NCBI RefSeq assembly: GCF_000966285.1
Contig: NZ_KQ031391.1
Location: 2,701,208-2,765,207, forward strand
DNA length: 64,000 nucleotides
Direction: 5' to 3'
Source: Pseudofrankia sp. DC12
GTDB lineage: Bacteria > Actinomycetota > Actinomycetes > Frankiales > Frankiaceae
In this document: positions 26,950 to 39,900 of the stretch, in pieces
Layout of the letters: the number at the start of each line of letters is the position of its first letter
How positions within the stretch are numbered: position 1 is the stretch's first letter
Notes under the pieces: model-generated
Told to the model about the DNA's origin: nothing
The model's input: the letters and a program-made list of their open reading frames with translations, nothing else
The model's database searches: none
Position numbers and translations under genes: made by a program

Positions 26950-27189
26950 CGCGCTCCTCCTAGATCAGCCCAGCCAGCGCCAGGCCGGTTTGGCCCACGG
27001 CGCCGACGCACGGTCCTCGGTCGGGGCGCCGGCCCAGATCGACGCGGTGGCCGCGGCGATCAGTATCCCAACCTTGCGCCCCACATGCCCGCCTCAGCCC
27101 CGCCCTGCCCGGGGCCGGGCGGCTGGCACCTCGTGGCACCGCTCACGGCCACCGTGGAACCTGCCGGATGCCTTCGCCAGGCGAGCCCG

Positions 27190-27630
27190 TCACCGAGGCC
27201 GTGGCAGGTCTACTTCCATATTTCTGATCTCGCCGCCGTGGACCGCGTAAATAGGCGGTCCCGGATACGCACAGGCTGCCGTGATCGCCGCCAGGTTGGC
27301 GAGCAGCCAGCGCGCCATTCAGGACCGGCCAGGTTCTGGTTCACGATGTAGAAGCACCGGGCCCCATGCGTCAGGACGGCTTCCTGCTCCGCGGGGCGAC
27401 GCCGGATCCGGGCATCCTTCATGAACACCACCCAGCCGAGTCGGGCCGTGTCCTCGATCCACGTGACGTCAGCCACGTCCTCGTCCTGCGGGATGCCGTA
27501 GTGCTCGGCAAGCGTGGTTTACCGCAATCCAGCGGCGCGCAGCATCCGAGGCACGGCGATCCGGCCAGGGCTGCGGTCGACGAACACATGTGGCAGCCCG
27601 TCGGGATGTCCGACGGCGTCAGGCGGCGTT
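27190..27630 (-). pseudogene. Broken PIN-like-domain (VapC-type) toxin gene
   Basis: Read leftward, the chain starts with LPHVFVDRSPGRIAVPRML and RAAGLR, hits an in-frame TAA at 27519-27521, and continues in the same frame with TTLAEHYGIPQDEDVADVT, WIEDTARLGWVVFMKD and FYIVNQNLAGPE. It then loses one base near 27317 and resumes in the next frame as MARWLLANLAAITAACAYPG and GGEIRNMEVDLPRPR to a stop at 27190. The order (D-R-x-L/P-G-R at the start, an acidic middle, VFMKD) fits the PIN-like RNase family found in actinobacterial toxin modules, but two lesions make it inactive. The 5' limit is approximate. It lies beside the group II intron's 3' end. No intact antitoxin gene is visible. Confidence 0.72.
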
Positions 27631-27757
27631 TCTGCTGGCAACTCGGATCGCCGTGCACCGCCGCATGACCGGGCACCTGGCGGGTGTAGCCATTGGGCCG
27701 GATCCGCAGCCACGGGAGGGCGCCGGGTAGCCGGCGGGAGTCTCACCCGCCGGCCCC

Positions 27758-27798
27758 CACAGATCCGGACGTGAGCCTCTCGACTCATCCGGCTCGTG
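27758..27798 (-). ncRNA. Group II intron domain V
   Basis: Leftward strand: GAGCCGGATGAG, a TCGAGA loop region, then GGCTCACGTCCGGATCTG, forming the conserved 34-nt-type hairpin with the AGC catalytic triad and a two-base bulge (CG before TCCGGAT). The stop codon of the reverse transcriptase (27785-27787) lies inside the 5' strand of this hairpin. Confidence 0.8.
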
Positions 27799-29092
27799 CT
27801 GTCCTACCGACCGCCAGCGGTTGCTGCCAGTGCGCGAACAGTCCCGGGTCGCGGCGACGTACCTCCGCGAGGAACCGTAGCGACCGGCGCCACCGCCGTC
27901 GGAACCGCCTGTATTTGCGTTGCAGCCATCGCGCCAGGTAGGCGTCGATCAGGCGGAGGGTCGGAGCCAACCGAGACGGTGTAAACGCACCGTAGTAGTT
28001 GATCCAACCCCTGATCAGCGGATTGATTCTCGCTGCCAGGTCCTGGAGAGTCCCGGCCGTGCGCCGATGCAACCTCCACCGGCGTATCTGGCGGCGTAGC
28101 CGTTTGGCATTCCTGTCGCTGATCGCGGGAGTGAAACCGACGAACAGTGCCCCGTCCCGGCGGCGAACCGTCCGGGCATGGAACGTGTACCCAAGGAAGT
28201 CGAAGCCCGTCGGCCCGTCCCAGGGTTTCCTCCGTCCGTCGTCCGCGCAGTAAACGACCTGGGTCTTGGACTCGTTCAGTTCCAAGCCACATTCCGCCAG
28301 CCGGCCGCGTATATCCGCCAGCACCCTGCGAGCCTGCTGCTCGCTGGTGCAGTGCACGACCACATCGTCACTGAACCGCTCGAACAGGACACCCGGAAAT
28401 TCCCGGATCATCCAGGTGTCGAACGCATAGTGAAGATAGATGTTAGCCAGCAATGGTGACACAGGCGACCCCTGCGGGCATCCCCGTGTCCGTTCTTCCC
28501 GGGTCCCGTCCGCTCGGACCAGGGGAGCCCTCAGCCAGCGCTCCACATACAGCCCGACCCATCGGGTATCCCAGTCGAGGTGCCGGTGCACCGCCGCCAT
28601 CAGCTTATCCCACGGCACGCTGTCGAAGAACGCCCGAATATCCAGGTCGATGACCCAGTCGTTCTTCCAGCACCGCGTACGTGCGGCCGCGACCGCGTCC
28701 AGCGGCGAGCGCCCTGGCCGGTACCCGTAGGAGTCCCGATGGAACATCGGCTCCACTCGCGGGTCCAGGACCAGCACGGCCACCGTCTGCGCGACCCGAT
28801 CCGCCACGGTCGGCACCGCCAACACGCGCGAGCCACCCTCCGGCTTCGGTATCACCACCTCACGCAACGGCGACGGGAAGTAGGTACCCGACGACATCCG
28901 ATTCCACGTCTTGTACAGGTTGTCTTTAAGCCTGCTCTCGAACGTGGCGATCGACGTCCCGTCGACTCCCGCCGCACCCTTGTTGGCCCGGACTCTCCCA
29001 AAAGCCTCCACGAACAGCCGCTTGTCAATGTCAAACGGTTTCGGCTGTGACACGCCGACCGGCTCCTCCCGCATCCAACGGTTGACCGACAC
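27785..29092 (-). CDS. ltrA: Group II intron reverse transcriptase/maturase
   Basis: A 435-residue RT-maturase. RT blocks in order: NKGAAGVDGTSIATFE, YFPSPLREVVIPKPEGGSR (RT1-2), DSYGYRPGRSPLDAV, DLDIRAFFDSV (RT3, first Asp), GCPQGSPVSPLLANIYLH (RT4) and RFSDDVVVHC (RT5, catalytic Asp pair). A maturase/thumb segment FLGYTFHAR and GWINYYGAF follows. There is no HNH endonuclease domain, so retrohoming would rely on single-stranded targets. FSDD in place of the common YADD is a modest deviation; both aspartates are kept. The start is taken as the first codon of MSVNRWMREEPVGV, and the protein ends in domain V. All blocks appear intact, so the element may still be mobile. Confidence 0.92.
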   Translation of the reverse strand: MSVNRWMREEPVGVSQPKPFDIDKRLFVEAFGRVRANKGAAGVDGTSIATFESRLKDNLYKTWNRMSSGTYFPSPLREVVIPKPEGGSRVLAVPTVADRVAQTVAVLVLDPRVEPMFHRDSYGYRPGRSPLDAVAAARTRCWKNDWVIDLDIRAFFDSVPWDKLMAAVHRHLDWDTRWVGLYVERWLRAPLVRADGTREERTRGCPQGSPVSPLLANIYLHYAFDTWMIREFPGVLFERFSDDVVVHCTSEQQARRVLADIRGRLAECGLELNESKTQVVYCADDGRRKPWDGPTGFDFLGYTFHARTVRRRDGALFVGFTPAISDRNAKRLRRQIRRWRLHRRTAGTLQDLAARINPLIRGWINYYGAFTPSRLAPTLRLIDAYLARWLQRKYRRFRRRWRRSLRFLAEVRRRDPGLFAHWQQPLAVGRTARAG

Positions 29093-29750
29093 ATTGTCAC
29101 CGGACAGCCCGCCCCCTTCGCTCCACCCCCATTACAGGAGTCTCCGCGCTACTACGAGGCGGTCCGCCCCTTCCGTTTCCACCTTCGGTACTCTGTCCTC
29201 ACGGATTCCGCCGCTTGGAGTTCTCCCTCACCCACGCCATACTCGACGCGAGACGTGGCATACGGAAAGTTCCCACGTTCCACACGGAAGCCCGGACCGG
29301 GCTCGCGCCACCTGCATGCCGGACGCCGTCTGGGCAGTAGACGGGTAACCCCCAGACTCATCCCGAAGCCGTTTCACTGCCCCGGTTCTGACGCCATCCA
29401 CATCTTTTCGACACTTCAACGGTGGTTCGCTCGCGCTCGCCTTCCCGGCCCACACCTGACACGATCACCGCCGCGCCTTTTCCGTCACGCTCACGACCCC
29501 AGCTGTTCGGCTGACGCCGCTGACGGCGGTTTGTGACCACCACCCGCATGGCGATCACGGAGGGCCAACCTCCATCTCCCGTGCAGCACCCCTCCAAAAG
29601 ATCACCGTCTACCTCAGATCGGCGTCTCCCTTCGAGTTCGTGGCGCAACGAAGCAGCGATCATGAACCGCCGAGCCAGCCGGTGGCCGAGCCTCAGCCCG
29701 GCCACCGGCCGGGGCCTTGGCTGCGCGCGGCTGGCGCTGTGGTCCCGGTG

Positions 29751-32804
<3,054 letters not shown>

Positions 32805-32942
32805 TCGGGCCACTCCGGTGGGTCAGGCGGGCCTCGGCTGACGCCGGGCTCCACGTCGGGGCCCAGGGCGGGCGCCCCGGGAGACAACAGCGGCTCCTGC
32901 CGCCCCGCCGGCATTCACCGACGACGCCGGACCGCCTCGTCT

Positions 32943-33168
32943 CCCCCTCTGTCATCGGCCTGAGAGCTTCGCCGGCCCGGAGGCCGGCCCGGACGCGGCT
33001 GGCGCGCCCTGGGAGACCTTCGTGCCCGGCTTGCACCGTCGGCGGGACACCGCGAGGCGTCCGCTTTCCAGAGTTGCCTGACCCGGCGGTTGGGTGCCTG
33101 AGAGTTTGTGGGGAGGTCTTGCTCCTTCGGCGCCACGGGCTGGTTTGCCCGGGACTCTCCCGCACGGG
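32943..33168 (-). promoter_or_regulatory. Tandem glycine riboswitch upstream of gcvP
   Basis: Read leftward, the first aptamer has GTGCGGGAGAGTCC, GGCGCCGAAGGAGCAA and AAACTCTCAGGCACC, and closes with CAACTCTGGAAAGCGG. A second copy follows with GCCGACGGTGCAAGCC, GAAGCTCTCAGG and GACAGAGGGGGA. These are the conserved blocks of both glycine aptamers in the usual order and spacing (about 225 nt in total). In known cases the pair binds glycine and turns on cleavage genes, so gcvP should be induced by excess glycine. The expression platform in the last 139 bp was not resolved. Confidence 0.9.
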
Positions 33169-33510
33169 TGTGAGCGGCACAGTATGCAGTTGGCTTGCAG
33201 GTGATGCTCAGTATCCAGCAACCAGCGCGAGCCTGCCATTAGCTGGCAGCGCCACGGTCGACGGGCCGACTCGGCCCAGAAACGGTCCGTGTGCGATCTG
33301 TAATTCACAGTGCTATTCGTGAGGTGCGCCACATATTCGATCGACGAAGGCGGCGACCGAGAGCCGCGCCCAAACGCGGCTCTGTGTTACGCGGCCCTGG
33401 CTCCTGCAACCCGATCTCGCTGGCCAGGCTTCCGCCCGATGTCACCGAGCGAGCCTATCGGCGCTTCCAGGCCGGGGCCACCGAGCGGCGGTCCGCGAAA
33501 CCAGCTCGCA
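33169..33510. other. Intergenic interval, nothing recognised
   Basis: About 340 bp between the riboswitch and the terminator of the chimera gene. It must hold the gcvP promoter at its left end (an AT-richer stretch runs from about 33296 to 33345). No reading frame with support. Confidence 0.4.
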
Positions 33511-33560
33511 ACACGCCGACGGCCCAGCCGCCGTCCTGGCCGGCTGGGCCGTCGGCGCGT
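33511..33560. terminator. Strong hairpin terminator
   Basis: A perfect 17-bp stem: cgccgacggcccagccg at 33514-33530 pairs with 33541-33557, with a 10-nt loop. It lies 40 bp beyond the stop codon of the leftward ChaB/Rho_N gene. Confidence 0.75.
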
Positions 33561-33600
33561 TCCGCCGCGCGCCGCGGCCGCGGTCTCGCTTACGACCTGG

Positions 33601-35379
33601 TCAGCGCCGGTTGACCTTCTGGATCGCCGCCACCAGCTCGTCCTTCGGCAGCCGGGCCCAGTCGGCGATCGACAGCGCCCGCGCGGCGGACCGCAGGTCG
33701 GCGATGGGCGCCGAACCATCCAGCTGCCCGTGGACGCGATCACCGTAGCCCGGTAGCTGACCGCCGGCCGGCGCCATGAAGCTCATACCGCCGGCCGACG
33801 GGCTCGCCGGGACGGGACGCGGCGGGTTCGGGTCCGGCCCAGGCCGCGAGCCAGTACTCACGGCGGTCGGCCTGGTCGGCCCCTTGAGCTCTGGGGCGAG
33901 CGGTGCGGGCGGCGCGCCGGGCGGCCTGGCAGACCCCGACGGCTTCGGCGGCGCAGGCCCGGGTGAGGCCGGGGTCGACCGAGGCGCTGGGCGCGCCGGG
34001 GCGCCGGGACTCGTCAGCGAAGCCTTCGCATCGGACGGCGGGGCCTTCCGAACCGGAGCCGCGCCGGCGGACGACCGAGCGCCGGCACCGGCGGCCGGCC
34101 TCTCGGCGGCCTTCTCGCGAACCACGGGCTTCTCAACGACCTTCTCGACAACGATCGGCCTCTCAACGATCTTCTCCCTGAAGACGGGCTTCTCGACAAT
34201 CTTCTCGACGACCACCGGCCGTTCGACGACCTTCTCCGTCACCACCGGCTTCTCGATCTCGATGACGACCGGCCTTTCGACGATCTTCTGCCGGATGACC
34301 GGCTTCTCGACCTCGATGTCAAAGGGCCGCTCGACAATCTTCCGGCGCAGCACCGGCTTCTCGACCTCGATGACGACCGGCTTCTCCACGACCTTCTGGC
34401 GCAGAACGGGCCGTTCGATCTCGACGACGACCGGCTTGACGACGGCCTTCGGCTTCAGCACCGGCATCTCGATCTCGACGACGACCGGCTTCTCGACGGC
34501 CTTCACGGTCGGCGCCTGGCCTGCGGCCGGCCGGCGGCCAGACGATGCCGATGATTTCGCGGCGGATACCGATCTGCCGGCCGCGGCCGGTCTCCCGCGC
34601 GGCGCCGCCTTACCAGCTGATCCGGACTTTCCGGCGGCTACCGACCCGCCACCCGACGCCGACTTGCCAGCCGGCGCGGACCTGCCACTCGATGCCGACT
34701 TGCTCGCTGGGGCGGACTTTCCGGTGGAGGCGGATTTGCCGCCTGACGGGGAGTTGCCCGCCGGGGCGGACTTTCCGGTGGAGGCGGGCTTGGCGGCCGC
34801 CGCTGACTTGCCGCTCGCCGCCCGGGGCGGCGAGCTCGGACGTGCCGCCGGCCTGGCGGCTGAGGATGCGCGGGCCGTCGACCGGGCGGATGAGCTGGCC
34901 CGCGCCGCGGGCTTCGCCGGCGCGGGACGCGTGGACGGCGCCCGGGCTGCCGGCTTCGTCGCCGCTGTCGAGGCGCGGGGAGCCGAGGTCCTGCGGGAGG
35001 AGGACGCGGCCGACGGCGCGGCGGGCCGGACCGTTCCGGACCGCTTCGCCGACGTCGTCTTGGGCGCGGGAGCCGACCTGTCGGCCAGTGGCTTGATGGC
35101 GCCGCCCGAGACCGTGGCCCGCGGCTGACGGGACCGGGTCGTGGCTGGCTTCGCCGCCGCAGGCGGGGCGGCAGGCCGCTGCTCCCAGTGGTCTCCGACC
35201 TTCTCGTGCGTGTGCCGCAGCTTGGCATAGGCGACGAGGTTCGCGCGCTGGCCCGCTCCGAGCTCGTTGACGGCAGCGTCGTGTGCCTTCTTCCAGGCCA
35301 CCACGGTCGCGTCGTCGGACTTGGCGATCGCCGATGGCACGCCTGCGCGCAGCTTGTCGGTCGTCGTCTTCGTCGCCAT
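33601..35379 (-). CDS. ChaB-like / histone H1-like / KPVV-repeat / Rho_N chimera
   Basis: 592 residues. Residues 1-65 resemble ChaB (AKSDDATVVAWKKAHDAAV, then AYAKLRHTHEKVGDHWEQR). Residues 65-285 are a Lys/Ala/Ser/Pro/Arg tail with many GKSAPAGKSAS-type steps, like eukaryotic H1 and actinobacterial nucleoid proteins. Residues 290-430 are a charged beta-type repeat of about 16-18 residues (EKPVVIEVEKPVLRRKIVE and variants, seven or more copies). A Pro-rich spacer follows, and the last 40 residues form a Rho N-terminal (SAP-like) domain, ADLRSAARALSIADWARLPK. Rho_N and the basic tail suggest nucleic acid binding; the repeat could self-assemble. The ATG at 35379 is chosen because AAGAGG lies before it; two codons upstream are possible. 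Function is unknown. Monocistronic, with a strong terminator. Confidence 0.8.
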   Translation of the reverse strand: MATKTTTDKLRAGVPSAIAKSDDATVVAWKKAHDAAVNELGAGQRANLVAYAKLRHTHEKVGDHWEQRPAAPPAAAKPATTRSRQPRATVSGGAIKPLADRSAPAPKTTSAKRSGTVRPAAPSAASSSRRTSAPRASTAATKPAARAPSTRPAPAKPAARASSSARSTARASSAARPAARPSSPPRAASGKSAAAAKPASTGKSAPAGNSPSGGKSASTGKSAPASKSASSGRSAPAGKSASGGGSVAAGKSGSAGKAAPRGRPAAAGRSVSAAKSSASSGRRPAAGQAPTVKAVEKPVVVEIEMPVLKPKAVVKPVVVEIERPVLRQKVVEKPVVIEVEKPVLRRKIVERPFDIEVEKPVIRQKIVERPVVIEIEKPVVTEKVVERPVVVEKIVEKPVFREKIVERPIVVEKVVEKPVVREKAAERPAAGAGARSSAGAAPVRKAPPSDAKASLTSPGAPARPAPRSTPASPGPAPPKPSGSARPPGAPPAPLAPELKGPTRPTAVSTGSRPGPDPNPPRPVPASPSAGGMSFMAPAGGQLPGYGDRVHGQLDGSAPIADLRSAARALSIADWARLPKDELVAAIQKVNRR

Positions 35380-35388
35380 CTGCATCAC

Positions 35389-35725
35389 CTCTTGGCTATG
35401 GGCATCGAGATCGCTGGGAGCTGGATTTCCCTGGCGCAGGAATCAAAGTCCGCGGCCGCCGGGCCCCGCGGATCGATCCTGGGCGCCTTGGGCGCTCCGC
35501 CGGCGACCCGATAGGGCTGTTCTTCCGGCGAGCCCCGCGTGTTCCGCCGAGCCCCGCGCCGTCCGCGGTCGACAGACGATCGGCACCACGTCCCTGCCTG
35601 CGTGTCGAGTGTCCTCATCGGTCCCGACCCGTTGTCGGGCGTTCTCGTTGTCGGTGCGTTCCCGGCTCGCGCATCGCAAACCGCGACCCGACCGCCGCAT
35701 GCCGCGAACCCGCGGCCGGCTCAGG
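35389..35725. other. Intergenic interval, nothing recognised
   Basis: About 340 bp between the chimera gene and the small basic protein gene on the same strand. It contains a GC-rich inverted repeat (ccgcggccgccgggccccgcgg near 35450) but no supported reading frame. Confidence 0.4.
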
Positions 35726-35986
35726 TCAGGTGAGCTCATCGGCGCCCGCCTTGGCGGCCTCCACCTCCGTGGCCGCACCATCTCGCTCCCGCTCGAAGAA
35801 GGGCTCGACCGCCCGGTCGGACGCGGTCTGCCGGAACACCTGCCGGGTCATCTCCTGGTCGGTCGCGCCCTCACCGGCTTCGGCCGTCCTGCCGCGGGCC
35901 GGCCCGGCCGCGGTCTTGCTGGAGCGGGCGTCGGCCTGTCCGGCGGCCCTTCCCCGGTTGGCCGGCGCGCTGGTCGGAGTCGTCAT
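35726..35986 (-). CDS. Small basic hypothetical protein
   Basis: An 86-residue protein, rich in Ala, Arg and Glu, low-complexity in its first half (TSAPANRGRAAGQADARSS) with a more ordered acidic/helical end (QEMTRQVFRQTASDRAVEPF and FERERDGAATEVEAAKAG). The ATG at 35986 is supported by GGGGAG five bases upstream; the frame is open further upstream but without a site. I do not recognise a family. It is co-directional with the ChaB/Rho_N gene, which shares its bias to Ala/Lys/Arg, so a nucleoid-related role is imaginable but unsupported. Confidence 0.55.
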   Translation of the reverse strand: MTTPTSAPANRGRAAGQADARSSKTAAGPARGRTAEAGEGATDQEMTRQVFRQTASDRAVEPFFERERDGAATEVEAAKAGADELT

Positions 35987-36202
35987 CTCGTCTCCCCTGC
36001 CTGGTCCTGCTTTCACTCTCATGTCGCCAGGTACCCGGCGGTCGGGCTGGTAGCCGGGCTTCGCCGGCCGGCTTGGCCGCTTCGGTGGATTTGAGAACGT
36101 GTGTCCGGTCAAGCCGGAGCGCGGGCCACGTCTGATCGACCAGCGAGCGGACGCGGATCGGCGACGATGACAGGACGGACCACGATGCGGCGAGGAGCAA
36201 CG

Positions 36203-36901
36203 ATGCCGAAGCTGGAGCACGACGGCGAGGTGTACGTGCTGGATCTCGGCGACGGCGAGAACCGGTTCACGAAGGACTGGCTGGCCGAGGTCAATGCCCT
36301 GCTGTCTACGGTCGAGGCGGCGGACGGGCCAAAGGCGCTCGTCACGGTCGCACGTGGAAAGATCTGGTCAAATGGGCTCGACCTGGACTGGATGATCGCC
36401 CATACCGATGAGCTGACCGACTATCTCGGCTCCGTGCAGGCCTTGTTCGCCCGAGTCCTGACACTGCCGCTGGTCACGGTCGCCGCGCTGCAGGGCCATG
36501 CCTTCGCCGGTGGCGCCATGCTCGGGCTCGCGCATGACTTCCAGGTGATGCGGGCCGACCGCGGTTTCTGGTGCCTACCCGAGGTCGATCTGCGGCTTCC
36601 GTTCTCTGTCGGCATGTCCAGCCTGATCTCCGCGCGGCTGCCGGCCAGGACCGCGGCCGAGGCGATGGTCACCGGTCGCCGGTACGGCGGCACTGAGGCC
36701 CTGGCCGCCGGTATCGTCGACGCCGTCGCCGCGGCCGGTGTCACGGACGTCGGCGAGGCGCAACGGGCGATCGAGACCACGGCCGTCGAGATCGCCCGGC
36801 CGCTCACCGGGAAGGCCTCACCGGCCCTCGGCGTCATCAAGTCCCGCCTGCACGCGGCGACCGTGGCGGCCCTGCACGCGATGGAGCAGGTAGGCCTTTA
36901 G
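36203..36901 (+). CDS. Enoyl-CoA hydratase/isomerase family (ECI-like) protein
   Basis: A 232-residue crotonase-fold protein. The oxyanion-hole segment is ALQGHAFAGGAMLGLAHDFQ, and the single acidic residue in position is the Glu of CLPEVDLRLP. Hydratases carry two catalytic glutamates; here the first position (the AGGAM stretch) has none. That one-glutamate pattern, together with HDFQVMRADRGFWCLPEVD, matches delta3,delta2-enoyl-CoA isomerases, which move a double bond during beta-oxidation of unsaturated fatty acids. The ATG at 36203 follows AGGAG by five bases. It faces the transglutaminase operon (22 bp between stops) and has no obvious partner gene. Confidence is high for the fold and moderate for isomerase activity. 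Confidence 0.83.
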   Translation: MPKLEHDGEVYVLDLGDGENRFTKDWLAEVNALLSTVEAADGPKALVTVARGKIWSNGLDLDWMIAHTDELTDYLGSVQALFARVLTLPLVTVAALQGHAFAGGAMLGLAHDFQVMRADRGFWCLPEVDLRLPFSVGMSSLISARLPARTAAEAMVTGRRYGGTEALAAGIVDAVAAAGVTDVGEAQRAIETTAVEIARPLTGKASPALGVIKSRLHAATVAALHAMEQVGL

Positions 36902-36923
36902 GGCACGAGCCGCACGCCCGCGG

Positions 36924-39900
36924 TCAGCCTCTCGGCAGCGGCGGGCGGCCGGTGAGAACCGCTCGCGGCGACAGCCGCGCGGTCAGCCGGTGACGCCAGG
37001 GCGTGGACCGCCAGGCCGCCTGCTCGACCGTGCGCGCGAGCCGGCGAGCCTCGCCGGCCGACCGGCGACCGGCCGCGCCGTCCCAACCCGGCGCGCCCGT
37101 CATCGTCGAGTCAGCGCCGCCCGGTCCAGCCGGCGACGCGAGCGAACCTGTCGGCCCACCGGACCCGTCGCGCGGCAACGCAAGCGGACCCGTGCGGCCG
37201 GAGGTCAGCCCCAGCCGGCCGGTCCGTCGGCCATCGGCCAGCGCCCCCGGTCCCGGGCGGCCAGCCGCCGGTCCGGTCTGGCCAGTCGTGACCGGGAAAC
37301 CGGCCAGCCCACGCGGGACCCGGCCGGCCGCGTGCGTCGGGCCGTGCCGATGGGTCGGCATCGGGCCACTGCCCGGCACCGGCACCACCGTCGCGCCGGC
37401 TACCAGCACGGCTCCAGCCGTGCCCTCGGGCCGGCCGGCACCGTCATCCGGTCCGAACAGGGCGAGCGTGGCCAGGTGCGCGAGACCACGCAGCGCGCTC
37501 ATGCTGGCGCCCGCCCCGGCCGCGCCCGCCCGCCTGCCGTCGGCACGTTCACCTCCGACGGCCTGCGCGCCGAGCTCGACGACCTCGGCAGGGCTAGCCG
37601 AGGCCGGTACGGGCACGCCCACAGCCAGGAGCGCGTCGACCGCGTGCTCCCAGGCCAGGACGACCCGTTCCCGAGGCGAGTGCCGGGCCGACAGCCGCCG
37701 CCGCCGACGTGCCAACGGCCGGCCCAACGCGATCCCGAGATAGCCGGCCGCCAACGCGCCGACGCCCACGGCTACCCACTCGACCAGGCCGCGGAGGTGC
37801 CCGGCACGCCCGGACGGTGCCGCGGCGGCCGCGGCCGGGCGGTTCACGGCCGCCGGAACGGCCAGTGGGCCGCGGACGGCGGCGTCCACCAGCGCCGCCT
37901 GAGCGGCGGACTCGCCCTGGGTGGATCCGGCCAGCGCGGCGCCCTGGGCGTCCACCGCCGACGGCGTCGGGAAGAACGGCAGCCAGCCGGCGCCGTCGAA
38001 CCGGACCTCCGCCCAGGCCAGCGCCTGGCGCCCGGTCACCGTCACGGCCGCCGACCCGGCCGGAGCGGCCGGGGTGAACCCGACCACCACGCGGCTCGGC
38101 AGCCCGAGGAGGCGCGCCGCCAGCACGAAGGTCGTCGCGAACTGCTCCGACGTGCCACGCCGCGTGTCGGCGACGAAGTGCTCGACGTGGGCAAGCGAGT
38201 GCCCGGGCGGAACCCGCGGGTCGAACTGGAAATTGGTCGCCAGGTAGTGCTGGAGCAGCGCGGCCTGCTGGAACGGGCCGGTGCCCTGGCCGGCGGCCAC
38301 CCGGGCGAGCGCACGCAGCACCGGCGGCACGTTCGCCGGCACGGCCAGGTATTCGGCGTCCTGGTCGGCGGTCGCCGCGGTGCCGCTGGTCAGCGCCGCG
38401 AGCTGGGCCACCGAGCGCACCGGCGCCGGCCGCGACACCACGGTGAAGCGCTCACCCGTCGTCACGGGCGCCGTCCGCAGCAGCAGCCCGTCCGCCAGGT
38501 CGGCGGCCAGCCCCGCATCCGCGGAAGGGCCGACCTGGACCGGACGGTCGAGCGCCGGCAGCAGCGTCCCGGTCAGCCCGGCGACGGTGAGCTCCTGGGT
38601 GACGGGCGCACCCCCCGTGCTCGGCTGGTCCCGGGCGGCCGTGACGGTCTGACCGACGCGGGTGTAGGGCGCGGACGACGTCCAGTTGGCGCCGTCGAAG
38701 TCGCTGAGCACCGCGAGCCGCAGCGGGACCGGGCCGGCCGACTGGCCGGCCAGCCGGATCGTGAACAGGTTGTCGTCCGGCCGCGCCGTCCAGCCGGCGA
38801 GCTCGGACAGCGGGTTCAGGCCGTCGACCTGGTCGGCCGGGGTCGCCCGGTACGCCCGCGGGTCCACCGGCCCGCCGGCCGCGAAGGCAGCGGGCAGCAG
38901 GGCGCCGGCAGCGACCGCCGCGACGACCACGACGGCCAGCGCCCCCGTCGCTCGGGCCGCCGCGAGCGGCCGTGACGGCCGGCCGGGGCCGAGCGTGATC
39001 CGGATCGGCCCAGCCGGCGCCGAACCGTCCGACCGCTCGCCCGGTGTCGTCCCGCCTGCCGCGGGCCCCAGGGCGAACCCGTCAGCGGTCTGCACCGAGC
39101 GCGGTCCCGTTCCCGGCCGGCCAACCGTGCCGGGCCCGGCTGTTCCCATCGGGGCTACCGGCCGACGGGCGAGCGCCAGCAGGCCGGCCAGGGCCGCGAG
39201 GGCCGCCGCCGGGGCCAGGTTCGACCCAGGCCCCGGCACCGCCGCGGCCGTCGCCGCGAGCAGGCCGAGCAGGGCCGGGCCGGCGGGCAGCAGCCGGGTC
39301 CTGGTCCGCACGACCAGCTCCGCGCCGAGTGCGGCGGCGAGCCAGGTGACCAGGAAGGGCACCACGAGCAGGTCGGCGTCCGCGGGCGCCGGCACGGCTA
39401 CGTCGAGCAGCCGCGTCGGCCCGGCGAGCACTCCCGTCCGGACCTCGGCGAGCCGGGCGACGGGCCCGCCAGCTCCTGCCGTCACAAGCGCCGCCGCCAC
39501 CAGTACGAAACCCGCGGTCCACAGCAACGCGGACAGCGCGAAGGGGGCCGCCCGGCGCCGGCCCAACGAGGCCGCCATGACCAGCAGGACCGGCGCCACG
39601 GCGGCGACCGGGACGAGCAGCCGCAGGTCCGCCGCCGAGAACAGCCGGACGAGCCCCCACCCGTCGACGGCGGCGAGCGCCGCCACCAGCAGAAGCGCCG
39701 CGGCACGCCGACCGGCCGGCTCCGCCGGCGCGGGCGGCTGGGCCGGCCGGCTCCGTGGGAGGAGGCCCGAGCCGGTGCCCGCCCGGCCGGCCGGCGCGTC
39801 GGATCCCGGTCCATGGGCTTCAGGTCCAGGCGCCTGCGGCCCCGGGGCCTCCGGCCCACGAGCCTCGGGTCCCCAGCCGCCCTCGGCCGCGGGCTCCCGC

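Larger units (their letters stand above)
27727..29455 (-). mobile_element. Group II intron with maturase gene
   Basis: Leftward element of about 1.73 kb. The 3' end is well defined: domain V at 27758-27798, then a domain VI hairpin (arms 27746-27754 and 27730-27738) and a CTAC end near 27727. The 5' end is set tentatively at 29455, where the leftward strand reads GTGTGGGCC, a fit to the GUGYG rule; other positions up to about 29520 are possible. Between 29093 and 29455 lies domain I-IV type structured leader (for example GATGAGTCTGGGGGTTACCC and GGGGTGGAGCGAAGGGG) with no coding signal. The intron sits in the gap between gcvP and the PIN-like remnant, so it interrupts no intact gene. Confidence 0.8.

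Noticed and set aside
29456-29750. A 70-115 codon leftward frame between gcvP and the intron
   Set aside because: Reads through the probable intron 5' boundary and lacks a ribosome site; likely gcvP 3' flanking sequence.
34100-34520. KPVV-type repeat as a homologue of eukaryotic alveolins
   Set aside because: Similarity is in composition and rhythm only; convergence is more likely than descent without a profile match.
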